From NCBI GenBank assembly GCA_047495785.1, contig JBLDXI010000054.1, forward strand, positions 1,116,001 through 1,180,000: a DNA stretch of 64,000 nucleotides, given 5' to 3'. Positions 32,650 through 41,471 of the stretch are shown here, piece after piece. Each line of letters begins with the position of its first letter. The stretch's first letter is position 1. The notes beneath the pieces are model-generated. The model made no database searches. It was given only the letters and a program-made list of their open reading frames with translations, and was not told the origin of the DNA. This stretch comes from Lepidodermella squamata. Lineage: Eukaryota > Gastrotricha. Position numbers and translations under genes: made by a program.

Positions 32650-32882
32650 TCATTCACACATCCGAAAGCATAACCCGGAGCCCGGAGCGCAACCTCGCGC
32701 TTGCTCCTGCTGCTGCTCAGCGTCGCGACTGGCCGGCTGTGCTCCAGCTAGTTCACTGTCAACTTCAGCATTCCCCAAAATGGCCGAAGAAACCTGCAAA
32801 TATAGTGGGATTATGTAGAAAATATACTTAGGGGCTGGTAGAAACCTACCAAAATGGCAAAAACAACAGCAAGTTTCATCAT
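32650..32882 (-). CDS. Small secreted cysteine-containing prepropeptide, copy 1
   Basis: Exon 1 32882-32850 and exon 2 32793-32650, intron 56 bp, total 58 residues. Signal peptide MMKLAVVFAILVSSAI, acidic pro-region (EVDSELAGAQPAS), a basic AR site, and a 14-residue tail GCAPGSGLCFRMCE with three cysteines. The structure is that of a processed secreted peptide (antimicrobial, signalling or venom-like are all possible). The tail is unlike copies 2 and 3 although signal, pro-region and intron position are shared. No function can be assigned. Confidence 0.65.
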
Positions 32883-33027
32883 GTTGGAGATCATTGGTCC
32901 CATCGGTTAATTTGGACATAACCCTACGTCTAAAACTCGCGTTTGGGCAATTGATCTGATTTTATTCGCACTCTCAACGCATCATCAAAACCTTCATTTC
33001 TCTGCTACTAGTTTCACAAAGAATCCA

Positions 33028-33290
33028 TCACCCCGAAGTGCCCGCTACACATGTACAGACCCCGTTTTGACATTTGCTGTAATATCCATGGCTGCAATGC
33101 AGACGTGCTGTCTCCTGTGGCTGCTCAGCGCCGCGGCTACTCGGCTGCGCTCCAGCTACTTCGCTGTCGACCTCGGCGTTAACGACAATCGCCGACGAAA
33201 CCTGCAGGTAAAGTAGATTTATCTGTAAAAATTACTTAGGGGCAAGCAGGAACCTACAAAAAGCGCGAGAATAATGGCAAGTTTCATCAT
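33028..33290 (-). CDS. Small secreted cysteine-containing prepropeptide, copy 2
   Basis: Exon 1 33290-33258 and exon 2 33201-33028 (intron 56 bp), 68 residues. Signal peptide MMKLAIILALFVSSAIV, pro-region EVDSEVAGAQPSSRGAEQ, AR site, then a tail with four cysteines, HCSHGYYSKCQNGVCTCVAG (C-x6-C-x4-C-x-C). Divergent partner of copy 3 within the inverted duplication, so the two probably share the central ~430 bp as a bidirectional promoter. Resembles short disulphide-rich defence peptides in layout only. Confidence 0.7.
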
Positions 33291-33719
33291 GTCGAATAAA
33301 AATACAGATGTCACACGGAATTTAGGAATTTGAAGAAATTGAGAGAATAAAAACTCCACGAATGAAACTGACTTCATCACGAAGAGAACTTTCTCCCGCT
33401 GAACAAATAATATTGCGAATTTGTCATTTTGCGCTGGCTCAAGCAAGATGATAAAGGATGAAGAAAATTTCATGTTACTACAAAGAATGTTAGCCAGGCT
33501 ATTTAAAGAATGTACCTATTGAATGTACTTAAAACATTCAGCATGTAGCAGCTATTTATAGCATTTGCATCATGCAGCTAATTATGAATAATAACATTTG
33601 TTCAGCGGGAGAAAGTTCTCTTCGTGATGAGCTTCTAAGCCAGTTTCATTCGTCAAGTTTTTATTCTCTCAATTTCTTCAAATTCTTAAATTCCGTGTGA
33701 CATCTGTATTTTATTCGAC

Positions 33720-33975
33720 ATGATGAAACTTACCATTATTCTCGCGCTTTTAGTAGGTTCCTGCTTGCCCCTAAGTAACTGTACAGATAAATCTACTTTA
33801 CCTGCAGGTTTCGTCGGCGATTGTCGTTAACGCCGAAGTCGACAGCGAAGTAGCTGGAGCGCAGCCGAGTAGCCGCGGCGCTGAGCAGCCACAGGAGACA
33901 GCACGCCTGCATTGCAGCCATGGCTATATCCAAAAATGTCAAAACGGGGTCTGTAATTGTGTAGCTTTTTCGTGA
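33720..33975 (+). CDS. Small secreted cysteine-containing prepropeptide, copy 3
   Basis: Exon 1 33720-33752 and exon 2 33808-33975, intron 55 bp, 66 residues. Signal and pro-region are nearly identical to copy 2. The tail HCSHGYIQKCQNGVCNCVAF keeps the cysteines but changes several residues between them and ends differently. AATAAA at 34064-34069. Same open questions about function as for copy 2. Confidence 0.7.
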
Positions 33976-34137
33976 TGGACGCTTTGTGGTAATTGACTAT
34001 TTGTGAAACTTGTCGCTGATAAATTCGCTGAAGTTATGATGATGCGATGTCGTTGAGAGTGCGAATAAAATCAGATCAATTGCCCACACGCGACTTTCAA
34101 ACGTAGGGTTGTGCCTATAGCCGATAGGACCAATGAT

Positions 34138-34668
34138 ACATATTGTTAGCGTCGTTGAATATGTCGGATTTAGGCTTGTTGACATCAGTTTCAAGATGAG
34201 AGGTGACAAGTAGAAAGCGGGATTTTTTAAGTGAATGAATAGGCAAGAGAGAAGAAATGGCATTGCCGCATCAGAAAGCAACTAAAAATAGCTTGGACTT
34301 CGACCTCATATAAATTTAGTTAGGCGAACACGCTGTAGATGTTTTTTCAACTAGAGACCACGGGGACGTCGTAATGAAGAAAAAACTCATGCATTATACA
34401 TAATAATATTTCATCTAAGGTGATCGTAAAATTTGTTGACACAAGAATTTTATTTCGCATTGCTTTTTTCATTATTTTTCTCTTAACAATAAAGCTTATT
34501 TGTTTTTCCTCTCGAAATAGCCACTTAACACCTACACCTTATTTTGATTGCTCGCGATAGCTTTTGCACCGGCGCAATTACAGCAAGAAGTGCCTATAAA
34601 TTACGGGCTAATGAGGCAGCTTTTTATTTCTTTTCAAATTCTTCCCTCTCTTCGTTTGGTTTATTCTG
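34138..34668. other. Intergenic, no supported gene
   Basis: AT-rich; promoter side of the C-type lectin locus. No ORF with support. Confidence 0.45.
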
Positions 34669-35290
34669 ATGGCAAGATCAGCCTTTGTCTTGACGGCTTT
34701 GCTCGCTGCCTTTGGTTATGCCGCAGCAGCCAGATACTACGTCAACCAAACGCCTAATGTCGGCAGCTCTAACGCCTGCCCGTCGCATCCATCTTATCGA
34801 AGGATATGACATGAACGCGGCTGTCACCGCGATTGGGGCCAAAGTAGGCCAGTACTGGATCGGTCTCTACAACACCCGCAAAATATCGGACGGTGTCAAT
34901 GGATAGACTTGTAAGTAAAATTTGCATTCTCGCTAACTTGCAAGATGATTTATGTCGAATACAAAGGGATTGATGGTTCAAGTTTCAACCGTAATAGCTA
35001 CGTCAACTGGAGCCCGTTGACAGGCTACACGAACCCTCAGGATACCAACCTGAACCCAGGTTCAGGCCTTCCGGGTATCTACATCAATGAAAAGGGCCAG
35101 TTCTTTTTTGCCCTTGGTTACGCATCTGTCAACCGCCCGCTGCTGTGCAACGGTGAGCTGAAGGTAAGAAATTTCTATATGTATTTGGATATCCCTTAAA
35201 TAACGATAACCTTCTCAGTACAAGCCAACAACCACAACCGCAACCCCAGCCATGGATGACGATGACGATGAATGTATAGGCCGCTGCTGA
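34669..35290 (+). pseudogene. C-type lectin-like gene, frame broken (probable pseudogene)
   Basis: A signal peptide (MARSAFVLTALLAAFGYAAA) opens in one frame. The lectin start (ARRIHLIEGYDMNAAVTA; KVGQYWIGLYNTRK) is in another frame, and CQWID returns to the first frame around 34894-34908. A downstream exon (to 35163) has IDGSSFN, SYVNWSP and FFFALGYASVNRPLLC, then a 55-bp intron and a last exon 35219-35290 with a Thr-rich and Asp-rich tail (YKPTTTTATP; MDDDDDECIG). These are the WIGL, W-x-DG and NW landmarks of the C-type lectin fold. At least two frame changes plus a phase mismatch at the 34911-34944 intron argue for decay, unless the assembly has indel errors here. Confidence 0.6.
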
Positions 35291-36035
35291 TTGCTTTATA
35301 TCCATCCATTGTCTTTTTTTTGGTTAAATAGTAGTAGCCGTAGCAATTGATGCCAATGTAAGCCAGAGCTGCTGTTACTCCGACAATGATGTCTAGAACT
35401 CGCCCAAAATTGATGGTAATGGAGCCATTTCGTGATGTTGATGGTGCTACTCTGACTTCCCTAAATCGTCATGGAGTAGATAGTGATTACTCAGCATAGA
35501 AAGGACAGCAGGTGTTTGAAATTGGATAACAACATTCGAATAGGTTTGACCGGAACAGAGCTCATCAACACAGTATCGGCAAAAACCATTAGAGCTAGCA
35601 TAATCGTGACAACGAAAATCGACCTATCAGCTCGAATTAGGATCAGTTCCTTGCCTAGGATGACCTTCCGTCCCAAACAACCCAATTTAAAAATGGCCAT
35701 TGGATTGTGCAGTTGCCGAAATGGCCATTAATGGCTCCCATTGTTCTCAGCCACGCTCGGGACAACAAATTGGTCGGCTCGCGTGCGTCTAATAAAAACT
35801 TCTTCATTCACCGGTGACGATTTTGAGGGCTTAAAATGTTTGAGATCGCCATTCCTGATTATTACTCACAAGCTGGATAATGGGAGTGTAGTTGTAGTGC
35901 AGATCTTAGGATAGCGCGAATCAGCATTTTAGGGTCCTCCCTTTGACCCTGCGACTGAACAGAACTGAACTGAAAATGGTCATCCCTGCCAGTTCAGAAA
36001 CAGTTCAACAAAGCTGAAGCCAGTCATAACCAAAA
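35291..36035. other. Intergenic, no supported gene
   Basis: No coding evidence. The right end is the breakpoint where the truncated 7TM copy begins. Confidence 0.45.
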
Positions 36036-36897
36036 ATGGCACTCGTTCGAATAATGGCAGTTTTCTCCTTTGTTCGATCGCTCGATTTCTTAAAGCCTGG
36101 GGCTCATCTCGCTCCATATCGAGGCGAGATTGGTCACTTGTTCTGCTATTTTGTGATTCTCTTGTTTTTCGTCTATCGTACTGCTAAAAATGTTCTTCTA
36201 ATTCACTGCTCGATTTGCCTGGTGGAATTTCTGATAATAACCCGAAAAATGCGGTGCAGATTTAAACAATTGTTCTTCCCGATTTTGAAAATATCCGGAA
36301 CGCCTATTTTCACGACTATAGCCTGTGCCATCGCTGTCATTTTGATGCTGACCTCTGTCGGTGTTTACGATTGTTCGATCTGTGACGAAGATTCAGGAAT
36401 TATTGGCTTAGGCGAGCGCGATTACAAATCAATACCAATTTACGGGCCCATTTTCACAATGATGGATAACGTAAGCCTGGCTGCAGCTTCTGCAATTGTT
36501 TGTGAGTGAGAGTTTTCACGAATTTCCCGCATCATTCTTTTTTTTACAGCTTTTCTATTGATTTCGGCTATAATCGGGTTAAGTTCGACTTTCTATGTCA
36601 CGGCGGCCTACTTCGAGCCAAGAGATTCCACGGGATCAGCCTTCATTCGAGCTTGGATTTCGGCCATGGTCGCAGCTATTGTGATAGCGTTGCATCAGAA
36701 TTTTCATCAATTCAGCGATCTCCTGAATAAACTGGACCCTAAAATGCGGGATTTCGGCATTCATGTTGACTGTTTATTCGTCGGGACGCCTTCAGCTTTG
36801 TCTGATGATTATTGCTTGGTCGACGACTATATCTTTTGTTAGAAATGATTACAACTTCGGTATCCCTTCTTCAACTTAACTCGTTCCTCAGGTTTCA
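36036..36897 (+). pseudogene. Orphan 7/8-TM family copy 2, 5'-truncated and frameshifted
   Basis: Homology to copy 1 begins abruptly at VRIMAVFSFVRSLDFLKP (near 36045), so the cysteine-rich N-terminus and TM1 are missing. The exon 1 remainder ends at ~36500, the intron position is conserved, and exon 2 resumes SFLLISAIIGLSSTFYV at ~36550. Near 36838 one base is lost relative to copies 1 and 3 (TTTTGTTAG against TTTCTGTTTG), giving a stop before the last TM. The lost frame continues as ITTSVSLLQLNSFL afterwards. A pseudogene left from block duplication. Confidence 0.75.
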
Positions 36898-37283
36898 GGT
36901 CAGGTAGCTCTGTTTTCATTTAATGTTAAACTTTATCCGGAGAGCAAAGCTTAAGTATATATCTGTAATATTATATTGCTGACTGCAGTAAAAAATACGT
37001 GTTTCGCGCAGGTGAATTGAAATGATCTTTTTCAGCACGGAAAATTGTTTCATCCATGGCAGCTCCTGGATCCTAGATCGCACCTTGATGTCAACACCAA
37101 AGCGGGTCAATGGCAACATCAAACAAATTTCATAAAAAAAAAATGTACACAACGCTGAACATTCAATCGCCAATCCAAATCTAAATCGACAAATCGCTAA
37201 TCCAAAGAGGTGTGGAAAGCATAAGAAAATATTGGCGTGAAAAAGACTTCGTTGAAAAGGCGTAATGTAGGGTGACGATCAGG

Positions 37284-37432
37284 GTGCGAAGTACAGGGGT
37301 GTCGCGACACCCCAGCTCCGGGACTGCATCTAGAGGAAGGCTGAGAAAATCCACAGGGGGACCCTTTGGTTTCTTCTGCTGGGTCATAGAAAACAAGTAG
37401 AAAACACCTCAGCTCCCGGTCCTACTTCGCAC
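37284..37432. mobile_element. MITE, family GTGCGAAGTA (copy 1)
   Basis: Terminal inverted repeats GTGCGAAGTA / TACTTCGCAC bound 149 bp with an inner GGTGTCGCG...CCAAAGGGTCCCCCTGTGG-like body. No coding capacity. Confidence 0.65.
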
Positions 37433-37543
37433 ACTGGTGACGATATGCTACGATAGTGCGAGTGGGCGGCAAGGTATGTGAACCTTTCAGGGTTACTAAA
37501 GGCTCGCAACAAGGTTGCCCTCTTTCCCCCCTAATCCCTAATC

Positions 37544-37678
37544 AGAGAGCGAAGTAGGACCGCGGAACTGGTCAGGATGATAAAATCCCGACACAAGGGC
37601 CCCTTGGTCTTCGACTAACGGAACTGGAACGGATCGATGGAACTGGTAGGGATTTGATCTAGCGGTACTTCGCTCTCT
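37544..37678. mobile_element. MITE, family AGAGAGCGAAGTA
   Basis: Perfect 13-bp terminal repeats AGAGAGCGAAGTA (37544-37556) and TACTTCGCTCTCT (37666-37678) enclose 109 bp. The body (GGAACTGGT, GGGATTT) is shared with the element at 57.19 kb. Confidence 0.7.
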
Positions 37679-37722
37679 GCCATTGCTGTTCATGGTTCAT
37701 ATGTGTCTTCAATGTCGTCAGT

Positions 37723-37860
37723 GTGCGAAGTAGGATCCGGGGGCTTTGGTGTTTACTAATCGTTTTCTAGGATCCAGCCTAAGAAACCAAAGGGTCCCCC
37801 CTGTGGTTTTTCCAGCATTCATCTGCTTGGAGTCCCCGAGCTGGGGTGTCGCGAATGTCG
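37723..37860. mobile_element. MITE, family GTGCGAAGTA (copy 2, inverted, end lost)
   Basis: Reverse-complement relative of 37284-37432: GTGCGAAGTAGGATC, CCAAAGGGTCCCCCCTGTGG and GAGCTGGGGTGTCGCG in the same order as the complement of copy 1. The far terminal repeat is missing. Confidence 0.6.
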
Positions 37861-38420
37861 TATGCAAGCCGGAGTGAATAGAGAAATGTGTCGTACCACT
37901 AGCATTCGTATTCTAGAGTATTCTAGATGACACAGGACTTATGCAGCATTTAACGTCTGTATTGAGGCGTGTCAAATTTTGGGTCTGAAATTAAAGTTAA
38001 ATTAAATTACCGAAAACCATGTTCATGGTAGTTGATAAAATGGAAAAGACTGGAACCTTTTAGCAAATTCAATGCAGTTTTTGTATCCTTCAAAAGATTC
38101 ATTCGTATTATTCAAATCACCGCTTGCTTTCAAGGTACAAATTGAGGCCCAGCGACAGATTATAGCGGAAACTTGTTGGTATTTCCATATATATTATGAT
38201 AATATGGCTCTTTTCCATAAACTGTTTGCTAATTTTCCCGGCATCACGACTACAGAAAATTAATGCTTGTCAGTCTGGACCTCGAACGCTCAGCGCTTAC
38301 AGCTGCACGAACTATCACTGTAGTTACACGGCTCTTCCAATCTCACTTGTCATGCACAATCTAGCAGCGTTTTGCAATAGAACCCTGCACCAGTTTTTTT
38401 TAAGAAGGACTTTCGTATTT

Positions 38421-38663
38421 CAAGGGCAGCCTGCACCGAGATAACCGCAACAATTCCATCGCGCACACTATTCTAATTCTTTTGATTCTCTGGATACTAA
38501 AAATGGCAGTGCATATACCGTTGCTAGGAGAGTGTCTATGGGACATATAAAAATGAAAGACGGCAGCAAGTTGGTTGCTTTGTTAGTCTTTATTCTTGAT
38601 ACACAAGTAGGACACGGCATATTACGCTATTTCATTGCAAACTGAGCTTGTAATTCCAGCAAA
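38421..38663 (+). promoter_or_regulatory. Conserved upstream block of Ly6 copy 3
   Basis: Matches the blocks before copies 1 and 2: CAAGGGCAGCCTGCACCGA, TTCTAATTCTTTTGATTCTC, and the core with one base missing (CTAGGAGAGTGTCTATGGG, ~38526-38544). Confidence 0.55.
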
Positions 38664-39118
38664 ATGTTCAAAGTTTTCGCCATTGCTGCTGTAGTTTCTA
38701 CCCTTTTCGCGGTTGCTTCAGGTGAAATACTTGCTATGATATCAATGACAAAACGCATGTAACTGTATTTCTTCTAGCTGTTACCTGCTATCAAAGTTTC
38801 GCCGGCATGGCAGCAAGCGATTGCACGGGTAACTACTGCGTGGTAAAATTCTCTTTCTTTTCTCTTGATTGAATGGCTTGATTATGCCATTCGAAATAGA
38901 AAACCGTCGCTACCGTGAATGGCAATACAATGGTATCGAAGCTCTGCTCCTCGACCTGCGATGAGGGCCCTAAAAGTACTTCAGTTGCCGGCATTAGCGT
39001 TACCGGAAACGGTTACTGTTGCACGACGAATTATTGCAACTCAGCTCCGAAGAATATTGCTAGCAGTTTTGCAGCTGTCGCTTTCGTGCTGGCAGCTTAT
39101 GGCCTCGCTGCTATCTAA
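38664..39118 (+). CDS. Ly6/uPAR three-finger protein, copy 3
   Basis: Exons 38664-38721, 38778-38842 and 38900-39118; 113 residues. Signal peptide MFKVFAIAAVVSTLFAVAS, then VTCYQSFAGMAASDCTGNYC, LCSSTCDEGPKSTS, CCTTNYCN and a hydrophobic GPI-type tail FAAVAFVLAAYGLAAI. AATAAA at 39242-39247. Closest to copy 2, with differences concentrated in the loops between cysteines (AGISVTGNGYCCTT against GGLTSTGNAYCCSS). Followed 370 bp later by 7TM copy 3, as copy 2 is by 7TM copy 1. Confidence 0.85.
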
Positions 39119-39491
39119 AAAAGCAGCATTCTCACCAATCGACGAATGTGATATCCCAACGTCTTTTCTCCACTTTTTTTCTAAAATCACGTGGTCTGTT
39201 TGAGGTTCAATCTGATAAGCTTCAATGACCACAGAATTAACAATAAAATATCTGTGTTGTTTGGGCTTTGACTCAATACCAGCCGAAATGTTCTTTTTGT
39301 GAACTTGTTGCGCGATAAGGAATCGCTCGTTCAAATCGATGATGTTTGCGTTCTATTGGTTTAGGTGCGGAGCGATAAGAGATCGGCATAAGGTGTGAAG
39401 TCACTGATAATTACAAAATGTTAACAGAAAACCAAATGTTACCGGTTTTGTAGTTCATAATTTATTGCAAGTCAAGGCAATTGTTTTAGAA

Positions 39492-40663
39492 ATGCCGAGC
39501 TTCGCGAATTCCTCCTGTAGATGTTTTGCAGATGCTTGTAGCGACTGGCCGCTCTCCATGCTCATGCATGCTGTTTTCATGCCAACCATCAGCTTTGTGA
39601 TGTTCCTGATATCAGTTTCAACGTTGAAACAAATAGCTAAAGCAATGCTATACAATTTGTCTTCAAACATAAACGCTAAAAGAGATTCCAGCCAACAAAA
39701 TACAGACATGGCAGCAGATACGATCATTTCAGGGGATGTAATCATGATCGACTGCGATATCAAGCGAAGGCAGAGGAAGTGCTACTTTTGTTTTCGAACC
39801 ATTGTCCGGATAATGGCCGTCTTCTCCTTTGTTCGATCGCTGGATTTCATGAAGCCTGGTTCCCATCTCATTCAATATGGCGGAGAATCAGGCCATTTGT
39901 TCTGCTACTCTGTGATTCTCATGTTTTTCGTCCATCGTAGTGCTAAAACCTTCCTCCTGATTTACTGCTCGATTTGCCTAGCGGAATTTCTGATAATAAC
40001 GCGAAAAATGCGGCGTAAATTTGACAAATTGGACGTTCCGCTACTGAAAATATCTGGAGCGCCAATTTTTACGACCATAGCCTGTGCTATCGCTGTCATT
40101 CTGATGCTGCCCTCTTTCGGAGTTTACGATTGTTCGATCTGTGACGAAGAGTTCGGCATTATTAACTTGATCCAGCGAAATTTCGAATCCCTACCAAAGT
40201 GCGGAGCAATTTTCACAATGATGGATAACATCAGTTTGGCTGTATCTACTACAATTGTTTGTTAGTGAGAGGTTCCAAAAATATCCCGAGTCATTCCTGA
40301 TTTTTTTTTACAGCTTTCCTGTTGATTTCGGCAATAATCGGGTTAAGTTGGACTCCGTATGTCACTAACGCCTACTTTGAGCCTGGTGATTATTCGAGAT
40401 CCGCCTTCCTTCGAGCTTGGGTTTCAGCCATGGTCGCTGCTATAGTGATAGCGTTGCACCATAACTTCCATCAATTCAGCGAGCTCCTGAATAAATTGGA
40501 ACCTAGTCGGGATTTCGGCATTCATATTGACTGCATATTAATCGGTGCTCCACTAGCTTTTTCTGATGATTATTGCGTGGTTGATGACTATATCGCTTTG
40601 GTTGAATTCGTGACCACTTCGTTAGCTTTACTTCAACTTAACTCCTTCCTCAAATCTGGGTAG
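39492..40663 (+). CDS. Orphan 7/8-TM protein, family copy 3
   Basis: Exons 39492-40260 and 40314-40663, intron 53 bp, phase 1; 372 residues. N-terminus MPSFANSSCRCFADACSDWP; then FRTIVRIMAVFSFVRSLDFM, PIFTTIACAIAVILMLPSFG, YDCSICDEEFG, AFLRAWVSAMVAAIVIALHH and DFGIHIDCILIG. Intact and very close to copy 1. The start at 39492 aligns with copy 1; an in-frame upstream start would add nine residues without hydrophobic character. Confidence 0.75.
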
Positions 40664-41471
40664 CTCTGTTTTGATTCCCCGTTCCACTTAATCCGGAGAC
40701 CCAAGCTTCCTTTGGTTTTTGCGAAAAAATTCAAAGACAAGATGGAGTCTAATTCTCACACGATGCCACAGTCCCCCGATATGATAATATCCGATCTTCC
40801 GTAAATCATTATCCGGAGAGCAAAGCTTATCTCTATTGTATAAGGCTGACTGCAATAAAAAATTAGTGTTTTTGAACAATTTTGCAGATCTGAAATTGGA
40901 AAAATTGAAACGACCGTTTTTCGGATTTTTCAGCCCTGTTAGCCGCAACGATTGCGTTTAACCAGCAACAAGGAAAGCAAATAAAATAACAGCTTTGCAG
41001 TTTATTTTTGATCGCATATCGAATGTATTGCGTGGATTGAGTAGGTGCGTATGATTCTGGGGACATCTATTTGAGTGATAGTCGCTGTTTTTGTTAAGTT
41101 CCCCTCATTGAATCATTCGATTCTTGAACTTCCTGAGATTTCCTAAGTTTTGAGAGCACTTTGAGAGCTATTCAGTGGGCCAAATGAGAGCCAGCGGATG
41201 CAAGCTATATTCAATAATACTCCGCTGTTTTAAATTGTTGCAGCTCTAAAATTGGAGCTTCATTGATACGTCAAGGGCTTTACAGACGTTTTTAGCGAAA
41301 GACAATCCTGTGTCACCACTAACGTAAGTATCGCTTGGTTGCGTTGCAGAGAAGTGCACTTAGAGAAGGAAGTAAACATAGGCGAAGAATAAGCACCGCG
41401 GACGTAATTGACACTTATTATAGGCGGTTGTTGAAGCTTGAAACCGCATCAATTTGAAATTATCAATCGAA
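40664..41471. other. Intergenic, no supported gene
   Basis: AT-rich; promoter side of receptor B. Short ORFs only. Confidence 0.45.

Larger units (their letters stand above)
32888..34137. repeat. Large inverted duplication, ~520-540 bp arms, 187-bp spacer
   Basis: Left arm 32888-33408 (ATCATTGGTC to CCCGCTGAACAAAT) and right arm 33596-34137 (ATTTGTTCAGCGGG to GACCAATGAT) are imperfect reverse complements. Each arm holds one complete peptide gene, transcribed outward from the shared centre. AATAAA-type signals mirror each other near 34064 and 32965. Identity looks higher near the centre and over the signal and pro regions, lower in the mature peptide and outer ends. Confidence 0.8.
36898..38420. 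other. Intergenic region rich in MITEs
   Basis: Holds the three MITEs listed separately. No gene is supported outside them; a 63-residue ORF at 38072-38263 has no features. Confidence 0.45.
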
